A stretch of DNA of 58,566 nucleotides from the NCBI GenBank assembly GCA_902763885.1, contig CACWTU010000013.1:1-58566 (forward strand), in the 5' to 3' direction. Position numbers and translations under genes: made by a program. A model generated the notes under the pieces. The model was not told where the DNA came from and searched no databases. It saw only the letters and a list, made by a program, of their open reading frames with translations. Positions 16,934 through 25,600 of this stretch are shown here, piece after piece (position 1 is the stretch's first letter; every line of letters starts with the position of its first letter). The stretch comes from an uncultured Bacteroidales bacterium (GTDB taxonomy: Bacteria > Bacteroidota > Bacteroidia > Bacteroidales > Bacteroidaceae).

Positions 16934-17873
16934 CGCACTTACAAGAACTGACTTCAACTTCAAAGGACAGAAGAGTGTTTATCACGGCAAGGTACGTGAT
17001 GTGTATAACATTGATGATGACCTGATGGTCATGGTTGCCACAGACCGCATATCGGCCTTTGACGTTATCCTGCCCAAGGGTATTCCCTTCAAGGGCCAGG
17101 TACTCAACCAGATTGCCGCCAAGTTCCTGGATGCCACGGCAGACATCTGCCCCAACTGGAAACTTGCCACTCCTGATCCTATGGTAACCGTAGGCCTCAA
17201 GTGCGATGGCTTCCGCGTTGAGATGATTATCCGTGGCTACCTGACCGGTTCTGCATGGCGTGACTATAAGAACGGCTGCCGTAACCTTTGCGGAAACATC
17301 CTGCCTGAGGGTATGAAGGAGAACCAGAAGTTCCCAGAGCCTCTTATCACCCCCACCACAAAGGCTGAGGAGGGTCATGATGAGAACATCTCCAAGGAAG
17401 AGATTATCAAACAGGGGCTGGTAAGCAAGGAGGATTATGAAGTAATGGAGAAATATACCCGTGCCCTCTTCAAGCGCGGTACCGAGATCGCCGCTCAGAA
17501 AGGCCTTATCCTGGTTGACACCAAGTATGAATTTGGAAAGCGTGACGGAAAGGTATATCTGATTGATGAGATCCACACCCCTGACAGCTCACGTTACTTC
17601 TATGCTGACGGATATCAGGAGAAATTTGAAAAAGGCGAGCCCCAGAAGCAACTCTCCAAGGAGTTTGTACGTCAGTGGCTCATTGAGCACAACTTCATGA
17701 ACCAGCCCGGTCAGGTTATGCCTGAGATTACCGATGCTTACGCAGAGAGCGTTTCAGACCGCTATATCGAACTCTACGAGCACATAGTAGGTGAGAAATT
17801 CGTAAAAGAGAGTGGCACAGATCTGGCCTCACGCATTGAGAAGAACGTAACCAACTGGTTGAACAAGAGATAA
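16926..17873 (+). CDS. purC: SAICAR synthetase
   Basis: This 315-residue enzyme of purine synthesis joins aspartate to CAIR with ATP. Blocks are [13 protein letters not shown] (ATP site) near residue 20, [42 protein letters not shown] and LVDTKYEFG with [13 protein letters not shown]. The length suits the longer Bacteroidota form. The ATG at 16926 overlaps the end of the PhoH gene by eight bases; the frame opens further upstream but there the sequence lacks purC similarity. Confidence 0.96.
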   Translation: MSNALTRTDFNFKGQKSVYHGKVRDVYNIDDDLMVMVATDRISAFDVILPKGIPFKGQVLNQIAAKFLDATADICPNWKLATPDPMVTVGLKCDGFRVEMIIRGYLTGSAWRDYKNGCRNLCGNILPEGMKENQKFPEPLITPTTKAEEGHDENISKEEIIKQGLVSKEDYEVMEKYTRALFKRGTEIAAQKGLILVDTKYEFGKRDGKVYLIDEIHTPDSSRYFYADGYQEKFEKGEPQKQLSKEFVRQWLIEHNFMNQPGQVMPEITDAYAESVSDRYIELYEHIVGEKFVKESGTDLASRIEKNVTNWLNKR

Positions 17874-18916
17874 TGTTTTCATTATTTATCATATTAGGTT
17901 GCGTACTGTTTGTCATCTCAAAGGCAGTAAACAACGCATTGAATAATCCCAATGATTCCTCTTTCAATAAGCAGGAATCTGCCGATTCACAGCAGTCTGA
18001 GGAGAAGGATCCGGATTTTGAGCCGATACCCACGGATGATGAACCGGAGTTCAAGCCGGCATACAATGAACCGGATCCTGAGCCTGTCTATAATGAACCG
18101 GAGCCGGAACCCGTCTATGAGCAGCCCAAGCCCCAACCTCAGCCTGTAAGCAAGGACTACAGTTCATACGGTCATCTGTTTGGTCTGATAGGCAAACCTT
18201 TGGCCCACTCTACCTCAAAAGTACGTTTCAACCAGTTCTTCAAGAATCAGCATATCAATGCCTATTATGAGAATTTTGAGATTGAAGAGATTGAACAGGT
18301 AAAGAAACTGGTTTCTGCCAACCCCAATCTGTGCGGTTTCAACGTAACCATCCCCTACAAGCAGGATATCATACCATATCTTGACCGACTGGATGAAACA
18401 GCTCAAGCCATTGGAGCGGTCAATACTGTAAAGGTGTTGCACCGTGATGGTGGCATAGAACTTGTAGGATACAATACAGACTGGATTGGATTCAACAAGT
18501 CATTCGGACAATTGCTTGAAGGACACAGCAAAGCACTCATCCTGGGTACCGGTGGCGTTTCAAAGGCCGTCAAGTATGCGCTTGATAAACTTGGCATAGA
18601 GAATAAGTTCGTATCACGTAATTCTACATTTGATATATTGGGTTATTATGAACTGTCACCCTCCATCATGGATGATTATGACGTGATCGTAAACTGCACC
18701 CCCATGGGAATGTGGCCGGAAACAGGCCAGTGCCCCGATATACCATACACCTTCCTGTCAGACAGGCACCTGCTCCTTGACGTGATAGCCAATCCTGATG
18801 AGACTCTCTTCATGAAGAAAGGACGCGAGCATGGAGCTACAGCCAAGGGCGGCAAGGATATGCTTGAGCAGCAAGCTGTTGCCGCTTGGGAGATCTGGAA
18901 CAGCATTGAAGTATGA
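17873..18916 (+). CDS. aroE: Shikimate dehydrogenase with a membrane anchor and Pro/Glu-rich linker
   Basis: Residues 102-347 are a full AroE: GLIGKPLAHSTSKVRFN, NVTIPYKQ (catalytic K163), GYNTDWIGF (D203), NADP loop GTGGVS at 225-230, NCTPMGMWP and the C-terminal GKDMLEQQAVAAWEIW. It reduces 3-dehydroshikimate. Ahead lies a hydrophobic helix (1-19, [19 protein letters not shown]) and an acidic linker (20-100) with repeats of the type EPEPVYNE and PQPQPV, a layout seen in anchors such as ZipA or TonB. No ATG, GTG or TTG suited to start AroE alone was found between 17876 and the core. It overlaps purC by one base and the next gene by four. Confidence 0.92.
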   Translation: MFSLFIILGCVLFVISKAVNNALNNPNDSSFNKQESADSQQSEEKDPDFEPIPTDDEPEFKPAYNEPDPEPVYNEPEPEPVYEQPKPQPQPVSKDYSSYGHLFGLIGKPLAHSTSKVRFNQFFKNQHINAYYENFEIEEIEQVKKLVSANPNLCGFNVTIPYKQDIIPYLDRLDETAQAIGAVNTVKVLHRDGGIELVGYNTDWIGFNKSFGQLLEGHSKALILGTGGVSKAVKYALDKLGIENKFVSRNSTFDILGYYELSPSIMDDYDVIVNCTPMGMWPETGQCPDIPYTFLSDRHLLLDVIANPDETLFMKKGREHGATAKGGKDMLEQQAVAAWEIWNSIEV

Positions 18917-19794
18917 GGAAAACGTTAGTATCGGTTATTCTTGTCCTGCTGTGCGGATTCATATCGGCCAAGGTTTACAAGCCTGCCGATATCACACCAG
19001 TACATCTGCAGGACCAAGGCCGATACACCTCTAATCCTGACGGCATACTGTCTGATCAGGCGGTTACACGCATTGACGCCGCTTTCCGCACCATCGAGGA
19101 CAGCACTGGCATACAGACTCTGGTGGCTGTAGTTGGTGATATTGACCCGGATGACTGCTTTGAGTTTACCCACCAGCTCGCAGAGAAAGTTGGTGTCGGC
19201 CGATCCAGCTCCAACAACGGACTGGTAATCCTGCTCTCCACAGGTGAGCGTTGCGTCCAGTTCGCTACTGGTTACGGCATTGAGGGAGTATTACCCGATG
19301 CCATCTGCAAACGTGTCCAGGAACGCTACATGAACCCACATTTTGCCAATGGCGAATGGGATGAAGGCATGATAGCAGGAGCAGAGGCTCTTAAGGAGAT
19401 ACTACTCAAGGGAGAATATGATGATGACGATGATGATTTGGCTGACACATCGGTTTTATATGTTTTTCTTGGCATATTGTTGCTAATCATCGGATTAGTG
19501 ATTGCTATGTATAGAAAGAGCCGCAAATGTCCCAAATGCGGTAAGATTGCATTGAAACAGGTGAGTATTTCAACTATATCCAATCATAATGGCGTTAAGA
19601 AAGAGCTTCTTACCTTTAAGTGCAGCCACTGTGGTTTTATCACCTCAAGAAACCGCACATCTTATTATTCAACCGGTACAGGAAGTCACGGTAGCGGCCC
19701 ACACATTGGAGGCAGTTTTGGCGGAGGCGGACATATGGGCGGAAGCTATGGCGGAGGCCATTTTGGCGGTGGAGGAGCCGGTTCACGTTTTTAA
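18913..19794 (+). CDS. TPM-domain membrane protein with zinc ribbon and Gly-rich tail
   Basis: A signal peptide (MRKTLVSVILVLLCGFISA) leads a TPM domain at about 30-175, with NPDGILSDQAVTRIDAAFRTIED, NNGLVILLSTGERCVQFATGYGIEGVLPDA and YMNPHFANGEWDEGM. An Asp run (YDDDDDDL) and one membrane helix (about 180-200) follow, then a cytoplasmic zinc ribbon CPKCG...CSHCG. A Gly/His/Ser-rich tail ends the protein, as in the YgcG family. The TPM protein and the LemA protein 29 bases on are a common pair whose role, perhaps membrane-protein quality or stress, is not settled. Confidence 0.88.
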   Translation: MRKTLVSVILVLLCGFISAKVYKPADITPVHLQDQGRYTSNPDGILSDQAVTRIDAAFRTIEDSTGIQTLVAVVGDIDPDDCFEFTHQLAEKVGVGRSSSNNGLVILLSTGERCVQFATGYGIEGVLPDAICKRVQERYMNPHFANGEWDEGMIAGAEALKEILLKGEYDDDDDDLADTSVLYVFLGILLLIIGLVIAMYRKSRKCPKCGKIALKQVSISTISNHNGVKKELLTFKCSHCGFITSRNRTSYYSTGTGSHGSGPHIGGSFGGGGHMGGSYGGGHFGGGGAGSRF

Positions 19795-19823
19795 TTGAAA
19801 GTAAATGTTTTAACTATAGAAAG

Positions 19824-20408
19824 ATGAAAAAGAAAAGTACTTGGATTATCATTGCTGCAATAGCAGTCATTGTAATTTGGGGTATCAAAGTCAACAACAG
19901 CATGGTGACAATGGAAGAGACCGTAAGCAAGGCCTGGGCCAATGTGGAGAACGTCTATCAGCGTCGCGCCGATCTCATTCCCAACCTTGTAAATACCGTC
20001 AAGGGCTATGCACAGCATGAGACATCCACATTTGAGGCTGTTGTTAACGCCCGAGCCAAGGCAACCTCAATCACGGTCAACCCTGAGAATATGACCGCCG
20101 ATCAGCTCAAGGAGTTCCAGAAGGCACAAAACGAGATTGGAGGTGCACTGGGCCGCCTTATTGCCGTCAGCGAGTCTTATCCTGAACTCAAGGCCAATGA
20201 AAACTTCAAGGAACTCCAGGCTCAGCTTGAGGGTACCGAGAACCGCATTGCCGTGGAGCGTAAGAACTTCAACGACGAGGCCTCAAAGTTCAACACTTAT
20301 ATCCGCAAGTTCCCGCAGAGTATCATTGCAGGCATGTTCGGTTTTGAGAAGAAGCCCTATTTTGAGGCTGAGGAAGGTGCAAACAAGGCTCCCACAATAC
20401 AATTCTGA
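19824..20408 (+). CDS. LemA family membrane protein
   Basis: A 194-residue protein with an N-terminal membrane helix (5-25) and the LemA coiled-coil domain: VNNSMVTMEETVSKAWANVENVYQRRADLIPNLVNTVKGYA, then LEGTENRIAVERKNFNDEASKFNTYIRKFPQSIIAGMFGF. These blocks are diagnostic. The C-terminal PYFEAEEGANKAPTIQF is also typical. The biochemical role is unknown. Confidence 0.95.
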   Translation: MKKKSTWIIIAAIAVIVIWGIKVNNSMVTMEETVSKAWANVENVYQRRADLIPNLVNTVKGYAQHETSTFEAVVNARAKATSITVNPENMTADQLKEFQKAQNEIGGALGRLIAVSESYPELKANENFKELQAQLEGTENRIAVERKNFNDEASKFNTYIRKFPQSIIAGMFGFEKKPYFEAEEGANKAPTIQF

Positions 20409-20410
20409 TT

Positions 20411-21574
20411 ATGAACGAACGTTATATGCTGCGCGGCGTATCGGCATCCAAGGAGGATGTCCACAACGCCATCAAGAACATAGACAAAGGCCTCTATCCA
20501 AAGGCTTTCTGCAAGATTATCCCCGATATCCTGGGCGGTGATCCGGAGTACTGCAACATCATGCATGCCGATGGTGCCGGTACCAAATCATCTTTGGCCT
20601 ACGCCTACTGGAAAGAGACGGGTGACCTCTCCGTCTGGAAAGGCATTGCACAGGATGCGCTCATCATGAATATCGATGACCTGCTCTGCGTAGGTGCAGT
20701 CGATAACATTCTGGTAAGCTCCACCATAGGCCGTAACAAGAACCTCGTACCCGGCAGCGTGATAAGCGCCATCATAAACGGTACTGATGAGCTGCTGGCA
20801 GAACTGCGTGAGATGGGCGTAGGAGCCTACGCCACAGGCGGTGAGACTGCCGATGTAGGTGATCTGGTACGCACCATCATAGTGGATAGCACCGTAACCT
20901 GCCGCATGAAACGCAGTGACGTGATCAACAACGCCAACATCCGTCCCGGTGACGTGATTGTAGGTCTGGCATCGTTCGGCAAGGCCACATATGAGAAGGA
21001 GTACAACGGCGGTATGGGCAGCAACGGTCTTACCAGCGCCCGTCATGATGTATTCAGCAAGGATATCGCCAAGAAGTACCCTGAGACATATGACCATGCG
21101 GTACCTGAGGAACTGGTATATTCAGGCGGCCTCAAACTGACCGATAAGGTTCAGGGTTCACCCCTTGATGCCGGCAAGCTGGTACTCTCACCCACCCGTA
21201 CATACGCTCCGGTGGTAAAGAAACTGCTTGACGCACTGCGCCCGCAGATTCATGGTATGGTTCACTGCTCCGGCGGTGCTCAGACCAAGATCCTGCATTT
21301 TGTTGACGGCGTACATGTAATCAAGGATAACCTCTTCCCCATCCCGCCGCTGTTCCGCACTATTCAGGAGCAGAGCGGTACTGACTGGAAAGAGATGTAC
21401 AAGGTATTCAACTGCGGTCACCGCTTTGAAGTCTATCTGCCCAAGGAGTACGCCCAGCAGGTTATTGACATCAGCAAGTCATTCGGCATCGATGCCCAGA
21501 TCATCGGCCGCATCGAACCCTCTGACCACACTCACCTCACCATCCACAGCGAGTACGGCGTATTTGAATACTGA
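20411..21574 (+). CDS. purM: AIR synthetase (phosphoribosylformylglycinamidine cyclo-ligase)
   Basis: This 387-residue ATPase makes AIR from FGAM in purine synthesis. It has the PurM pattern HADGAGTKSSLAY, a Bacteroidota-type long insert, NIDDLLCVGAVDNILVSSTIGRN, GAYATGGETADVGDL and GDVIVGLASFGKATYEKEYNGGMGSNGLT. The C-terminal half has HCSGGAQTKIL and NCGHRFEVYLP. The gene starts three bases after the LemA stop. In related genomes purM is usually followed directly by prfA and pyrF; here prfA comes 19.6 kb later. Confidence 0.93.
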   Translation: MNERYMLRGVSASKEDVHNAIKNIDKGLYPKAFCKIIPDILGGDPEYCNIMHADGAGTKSSLAYAYWKETGDLSVWKGIAQDALIMNIDDLLCVGAVDNILVSSTIGRNKNLVPGSVISAIINGTDELLAELREMGVGAYATGGETADVGDLVRTIIVDSTVTCRMKRSDVINNANIRPGDVIVGLASFGKATYEKEYNGGMGSNGLTSARHDVFSKDIAKKYPETYDHAVPEELVYSGGLKLTDKVQGSPLDAGKLVLSPTRTYAPVVKKLLDALRPQIHGMVHCSGGAQTKILHFVDGVHVIKDNLFPIPPLFRTIQEQSGTDWKEMYKVFNCGHRFEVYLPKEYAQQVIDISKSFGIDAQIIGRIEPSDHTHLTIHSEYGVFEY

Positions 21575-21578
21575 TTCC

Positions 21579-21615
21579 AAGGGGCACAAAGGGGACGGTT
21601 CTTTTTGTGCCCCTT
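21579..21615. repeat. REP-like hairpin, GGGGACGGTTCTTTTTG family, copy 1
   Basis: The ends AAGGGGCACAAA and TTTTTGTGCCCCTT pair as a hairpin around GGGGACGGTTC. The reverse complement of the same unit lies at 21915-21949, so the two form an inverted pair around element copy C. This family type is widespread as REP/REPIN repeats moved by Y1 tyrosine (RAYT) transposases in other bacteria. Confidence 0.82.
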
Positions 21616-21637
21616 CTGATAATAATCCAAGGTGCAC

Positions 21638-21905
21638 AGAACTTTTGGGGTATCGGTATGGGAGCTTCCCATTTGCAGGAGCAGAACTATCAGTTTTGGG
21701 AGCGTCAGTGAAGAGGCGTAAGTGGAGGGCCTTGGAGGATCCCGTTAAGAACGGCGCTTCGTTTAACGACGGTTAGACACCGAAGGTGGCTAAGACGGAG
21801 GCGTTCGCCGTTTAGGGTCCGGAGAGGTCCGGAATAGCCTCGGAACGTCGTCTCCCAAAACTGATAGTTCTGCGGTGTTTCAGATACTGATACCCCAAAA
21901 GTTCT
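21638..21905. repeat. Intergenic inverted-repeat element, copy C (268 bp, different interior)
   Basis: It shares the AGAACTTTTGGGGTATCGG and inverted right end with copies A and B, but the inside is different. A second, perfect 20-base inverted repeat lies within (21683-21702 with 21852-21871; core CTATCAGTTTTGGG). It encloses several smaller hairpins, for example CACC-GAA-GGTG inside GGTTAG/CTAAG, GGCG-TT-CGCC, and a GTTAA/TTAAC stem. The rest of the gap between the convergent genes purM and the permease gene is filled by this element and the flanking REP pair. Confidence 0.85.
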
Positions 21906-21914
21906 CTAAAAAAT

Positions 21915-21949
21915 AGGGGCACAAAAAGAACCGTCCCCTTTGTGCCCCT
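21915..21949. repeat. REP-like hairpin, GGGGACGGTTCTTTTTG family, copy 2 (inverted)
   Basis: AGGGGCACAAAAAGAACC...GTGCCCCT is the reverse complement of the unit at 21579. It ends seven bases from the stop of the permease gene at 21956. Confidence 0.82.
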
Positions 21950-21955
21950 TTGGTG

Positions 21956-22672
21956 CTAGCCCAGGAACTTGCCGCGGTTCTGCAGGCCTAGCAGGCCTGA
22001 CATCAGGAAGATGATGCCGGCCACTACCATGAGGATGCGGTTCTTGAGCAGGATTACGCTCCAGATAGCTGCATTGATGTTCTCCGGCTCCTCATACGGG
22101 TTGATGGTGAAATCCCATACCTTGTTTTCAATAGTTGGAAGACTTCCCAATATCATTGCCAGTATGACAGTAAGTACGGAGAGTACGGCAGCGGCGTTTC
22201 CGTTGCGAATCAGCGTGGAGTACAGGAATGCCAGATTACCGAACAGCATGACCGGAATCATGAGCTGAGCCGCCATAACGAACGGCTGCACCGGATAGAG
22301 CAGAATCCTGGCCATGAAAGCATATACCACAAGAATTAGATATACCTCCACATATATCATCACCAGGCGGAACAGCCATACCTTGTACATGTAGTTTGGT
22401 ATGCCGAACAGGAGTTCCAGGATACGGTGATCAGCATCATTCTGAATTCCGAAACATGCCGGATAGAACACCAGCAACAGGCCCGGTATTGTAAGCTGGC
22501 TGTAAACCATGCTATGACTCAACTCCGTGCCTCTGGATGCTGCTGAGAACATGAGGAAGAAAAACAGGGCCAGACCCACCAGCAGGAACCAGATGAACTT
22601 GCCGGAAAATATGATCCTCATATTGTAACCGCACAACTTACCGAAAGATTTAACTGTATCTAATGCTGACAT
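21956..22672 (-). CDS. ABC-2 type permease subunit
   Basis: This 238-residue membrane protein has about six hydrophobic helices and no ATPase motif. The N-terminal region (LCGYNMRIIFSGKFIWFLLVGLALFFFL) and the block ADHRILELLFGIPNYMYKVWLFRLVMIYVEVYLILV resemble short ABC-2 permeases. It is the last gene of the seven-gene transporter operon, 15 bases after the RND-ABC fusion gene, so the ATPase domain of that fusion is its likely partner. The substrate is unknown. Its function rests on topology and context, not on a sharp motif. Confidence 0.75.
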   Translation of the reverse strand: MSALDTVKSFGKLCGYNMRIIFSGKFIWFLLVGLALFFFLMFSAASRGTELSHSMVYSQLTIPGLLLVFYPACFGIQNDADHRILELLFGIPNYMYKVWLFRLVMIYVEVYLILVVYAFMARILLYPVQPFVMAAQLMIPVMLFGNLAFLYSTLIRNGNAAAVLSVLTVILAMILGSLPTIENKVWDFTINPYEEPENINAAIWSVILLKNRILMVVAGIIFLMSGLLGLQNRGKFLG

Positions 22673-22687
22673 AGTTCAAATTCCATT

Positions 22688-25600
22688 TTAAAGGTTTTTC
22701 AATAAGCATAGGTATGCATCCTCAAGGTTAGGCTCAGCAAGCTCTGCACCAGGCCAGGGGCACACAGGCGATATGTAACGCACCTTGATCTTGTCACCAT
22801 CCTGGATATGATTAGCAATAAGCTTCTCATCCAGTTCAGCTAAGCGTGATGCCTCAATGTCAAACAGCCATACCTTGTCCTTAGCCAGATTTATCATCTC
22901 AGAAGGCAAGCCAAAATACTTGAGCGAGCCCTTCTCAATGACCACAACCTGGTTACATGAGCTGGCAATATCCTCAATGATATGGGTAGAGAATATCACT
23001 ATACGGTCACGGCTCAACTCAACCAGCAGGTTACGGAACCTGATGCGTTCTCTTGGATCAAGACCTGCTGTAGGCTCATCGACCACAAGGATCCGCGGCA
23101 GGTTAAGCAGGATGAGTGCAATACCTATTCGCTGCTTCATACCGCCTGAGAATGAACCAATCTCAGAGTTACGCTGCTCATACATATGTACTGATGTAAG
23201 CACGTACTCCAGTCTCTCACGGCGCGTTTTCTCATCAGTAATACCCTTAAGGATAGCCTGATAGTTGAGGAAATCCCACGCGCTCATGGACTCATACATA
23301 CCGAACTCCTGAGGCAGGAATCCGATAAGGCTCTGCAACTCCTCCCTGTACTTGAGGGTATCCATGCCGTTGATGAACACCGTTCCGTAGCTTTGGCGCA
23401 GGATACCGGTAACTATGCGCATGAACGTGGATTTACCGGCTCCATTGGGGCCAAGCAGTCCGAACATACCGCTATGAATCTCAAACGTGACGCCACGCAG
23501 AGCCTTGAACGGTTTCTTGCGTTTGCCGATGATAGGAATGCTCTTAACGAACACGAACCAAGCCCGACGCATTCCGGCGGTCTCACCCTTAAGACGCTCC
23601 ACGTTTATATTGTTTGCATAAAGATAGTCTGATGTCTTGCGGATGCAGAGTCCAAGAATCCAGACAACCGCAATGAACACCATGAATCCCTTGCTCTCAA
23701 TCTTGTGACTGAGGAATATCATTGCACATATCGGCAATGCCCAGTAGAGAATCTTCTTTATAATTAATACTGCTCTTGCTCCACTCTTGAACTTGTATCC
23801 AATATACTCCAGAACAGCCTTAAGTATATTGTTTATGCCAGCCAGCGTAATGATGGTCATAAGCAGTATCCAGAACTCCTTCTCAAAGTACCATCCGGCC
23901 AGATATCCTGTGTATCCGAACACTACCACCTGCCATATCAGACTCACAAAATCCTTTGCGTGATGGAAACTGCGTGAAAGCCCTAACCTGCGGCGTATGT
24001 TCAGTCCGCTACGCCACTGGCGCAGGAACAGGCTGTACCAGTCATATACCTTGACAAGGTTACGCACCTCAATGACAATAGGCTCATTCTCCTTTACGAT
24101 ATCCTTACGTGCTATCCTTACAGAGCTCTTTATGAAATATGTCACTCCAGGAATGGCAACAGACAGAATGATTATATAAAGAAGTATCATGAACACTCCG
24201 TCCACACTTGTAAAGATCACTATCAGACCCACAATGAACAATATGGCATGCAGGATATGGGTATAGCGGCCCAAGCCCTTATACCAGGCCCTCATATTCT
24301 CAAATGATATGTAGAGCGTAGGTATGAGCAGCAGGGTAAGTATGGCAGAGAACGTGAGTCCGCCTATTACGGTCAGCGCAAAAGGAGCACCTATGGCACC
24401 GGCGTACTCATCATCACCCATAGCCATAGGTATAAGCGTGACGATTGTGGTTATGGTAGTTATGCAGATTGGCCTGAGACGTGAATAACCGCTGGTCATG
24501 ATAGCCCTCATACGGCCATAGCCTCTGCGACGTAATGTAGATGAATAGTCTATCAGGATAATACCGTTGTTAACCACAATACCCAACAGAATAAGGAATC
24601 CCGTCAGGGTATTGGCATTCATCAGGCTGTTACCTGACAGCAACAGTGCCAGCAATGACCCTATGGCGGCCAGCGGTATGGAGAACAGCAGTACCAGAGG
24701 TGTGGTAAGTGACTCAAAGGCCGATGCCAGTATCATGAATATCAGTATTATCGATGCCAGAATCAGGAACTTGAACTCACTGGTAGAGTCATCACCGCGC
24801 TGAACCTCAAGAGCCAAGCCTGAAGGCAGGTTGTAATTGGCTATCAGGTCATCAATCTGGTCATGATAATCATCAAGCACATCTTTAGGCAGATCCTCAC
24901 TCTGCGAAATGGCGTATGTTACATTTACACGGCGGTCACGGTTAACACGCCTTACTTCTGACGGGCCACGGCTCAGACGTATGCTTGCTATCTGCTGGAG
25001 CTCATGAGTACCGCCGTTTGCATCAGTAACGATGACACGACGAAGGTCATCCATGGTTTTTTCCCAACGCTGCATCTCCTCCTCTTCCTCAGTGATGTCA
25101 TCCATTATGACAATGTCATATTCATCAGTACCTACCTTGAAGCTTGCACCAGTACTGGTGGAACGGTTCAGGGAACCCAGAGCCTGGGTGATTGCCTGAT
25201 TGGTGATATTGTAAGATGCCAACGCTACAGGATCAAAGGTAAGCTGTACCTCACGACGTCCACCGGGATTGTCAACCCTAACGTCACGAACAAACTCCAA
25301 CTGTTCCAGATAATACCTGAGGTTATTGGAAACCACACGCATGGTCTCGGTATCAGAACCCTTGACAACTATTCTCTCCGTATTGTCACCCACGCCCAGA
25401 ACGCTCATGAAACGTGTCAGTGAACTGAGTCCTGATGCACTCTGGTTTCCACGGGCATAGCCTGGAGTAACACGCACGTCTATATCGCCATCAAGAGTAA
25501 GCTCATCACTCAGCTGTTCAACAAGTTGGCTTATGGTTACACCACCCTTTTTGTTATAACCATCCTGTAGAGTCAGGGTAATTGAGGCCTGATCTTCCTG

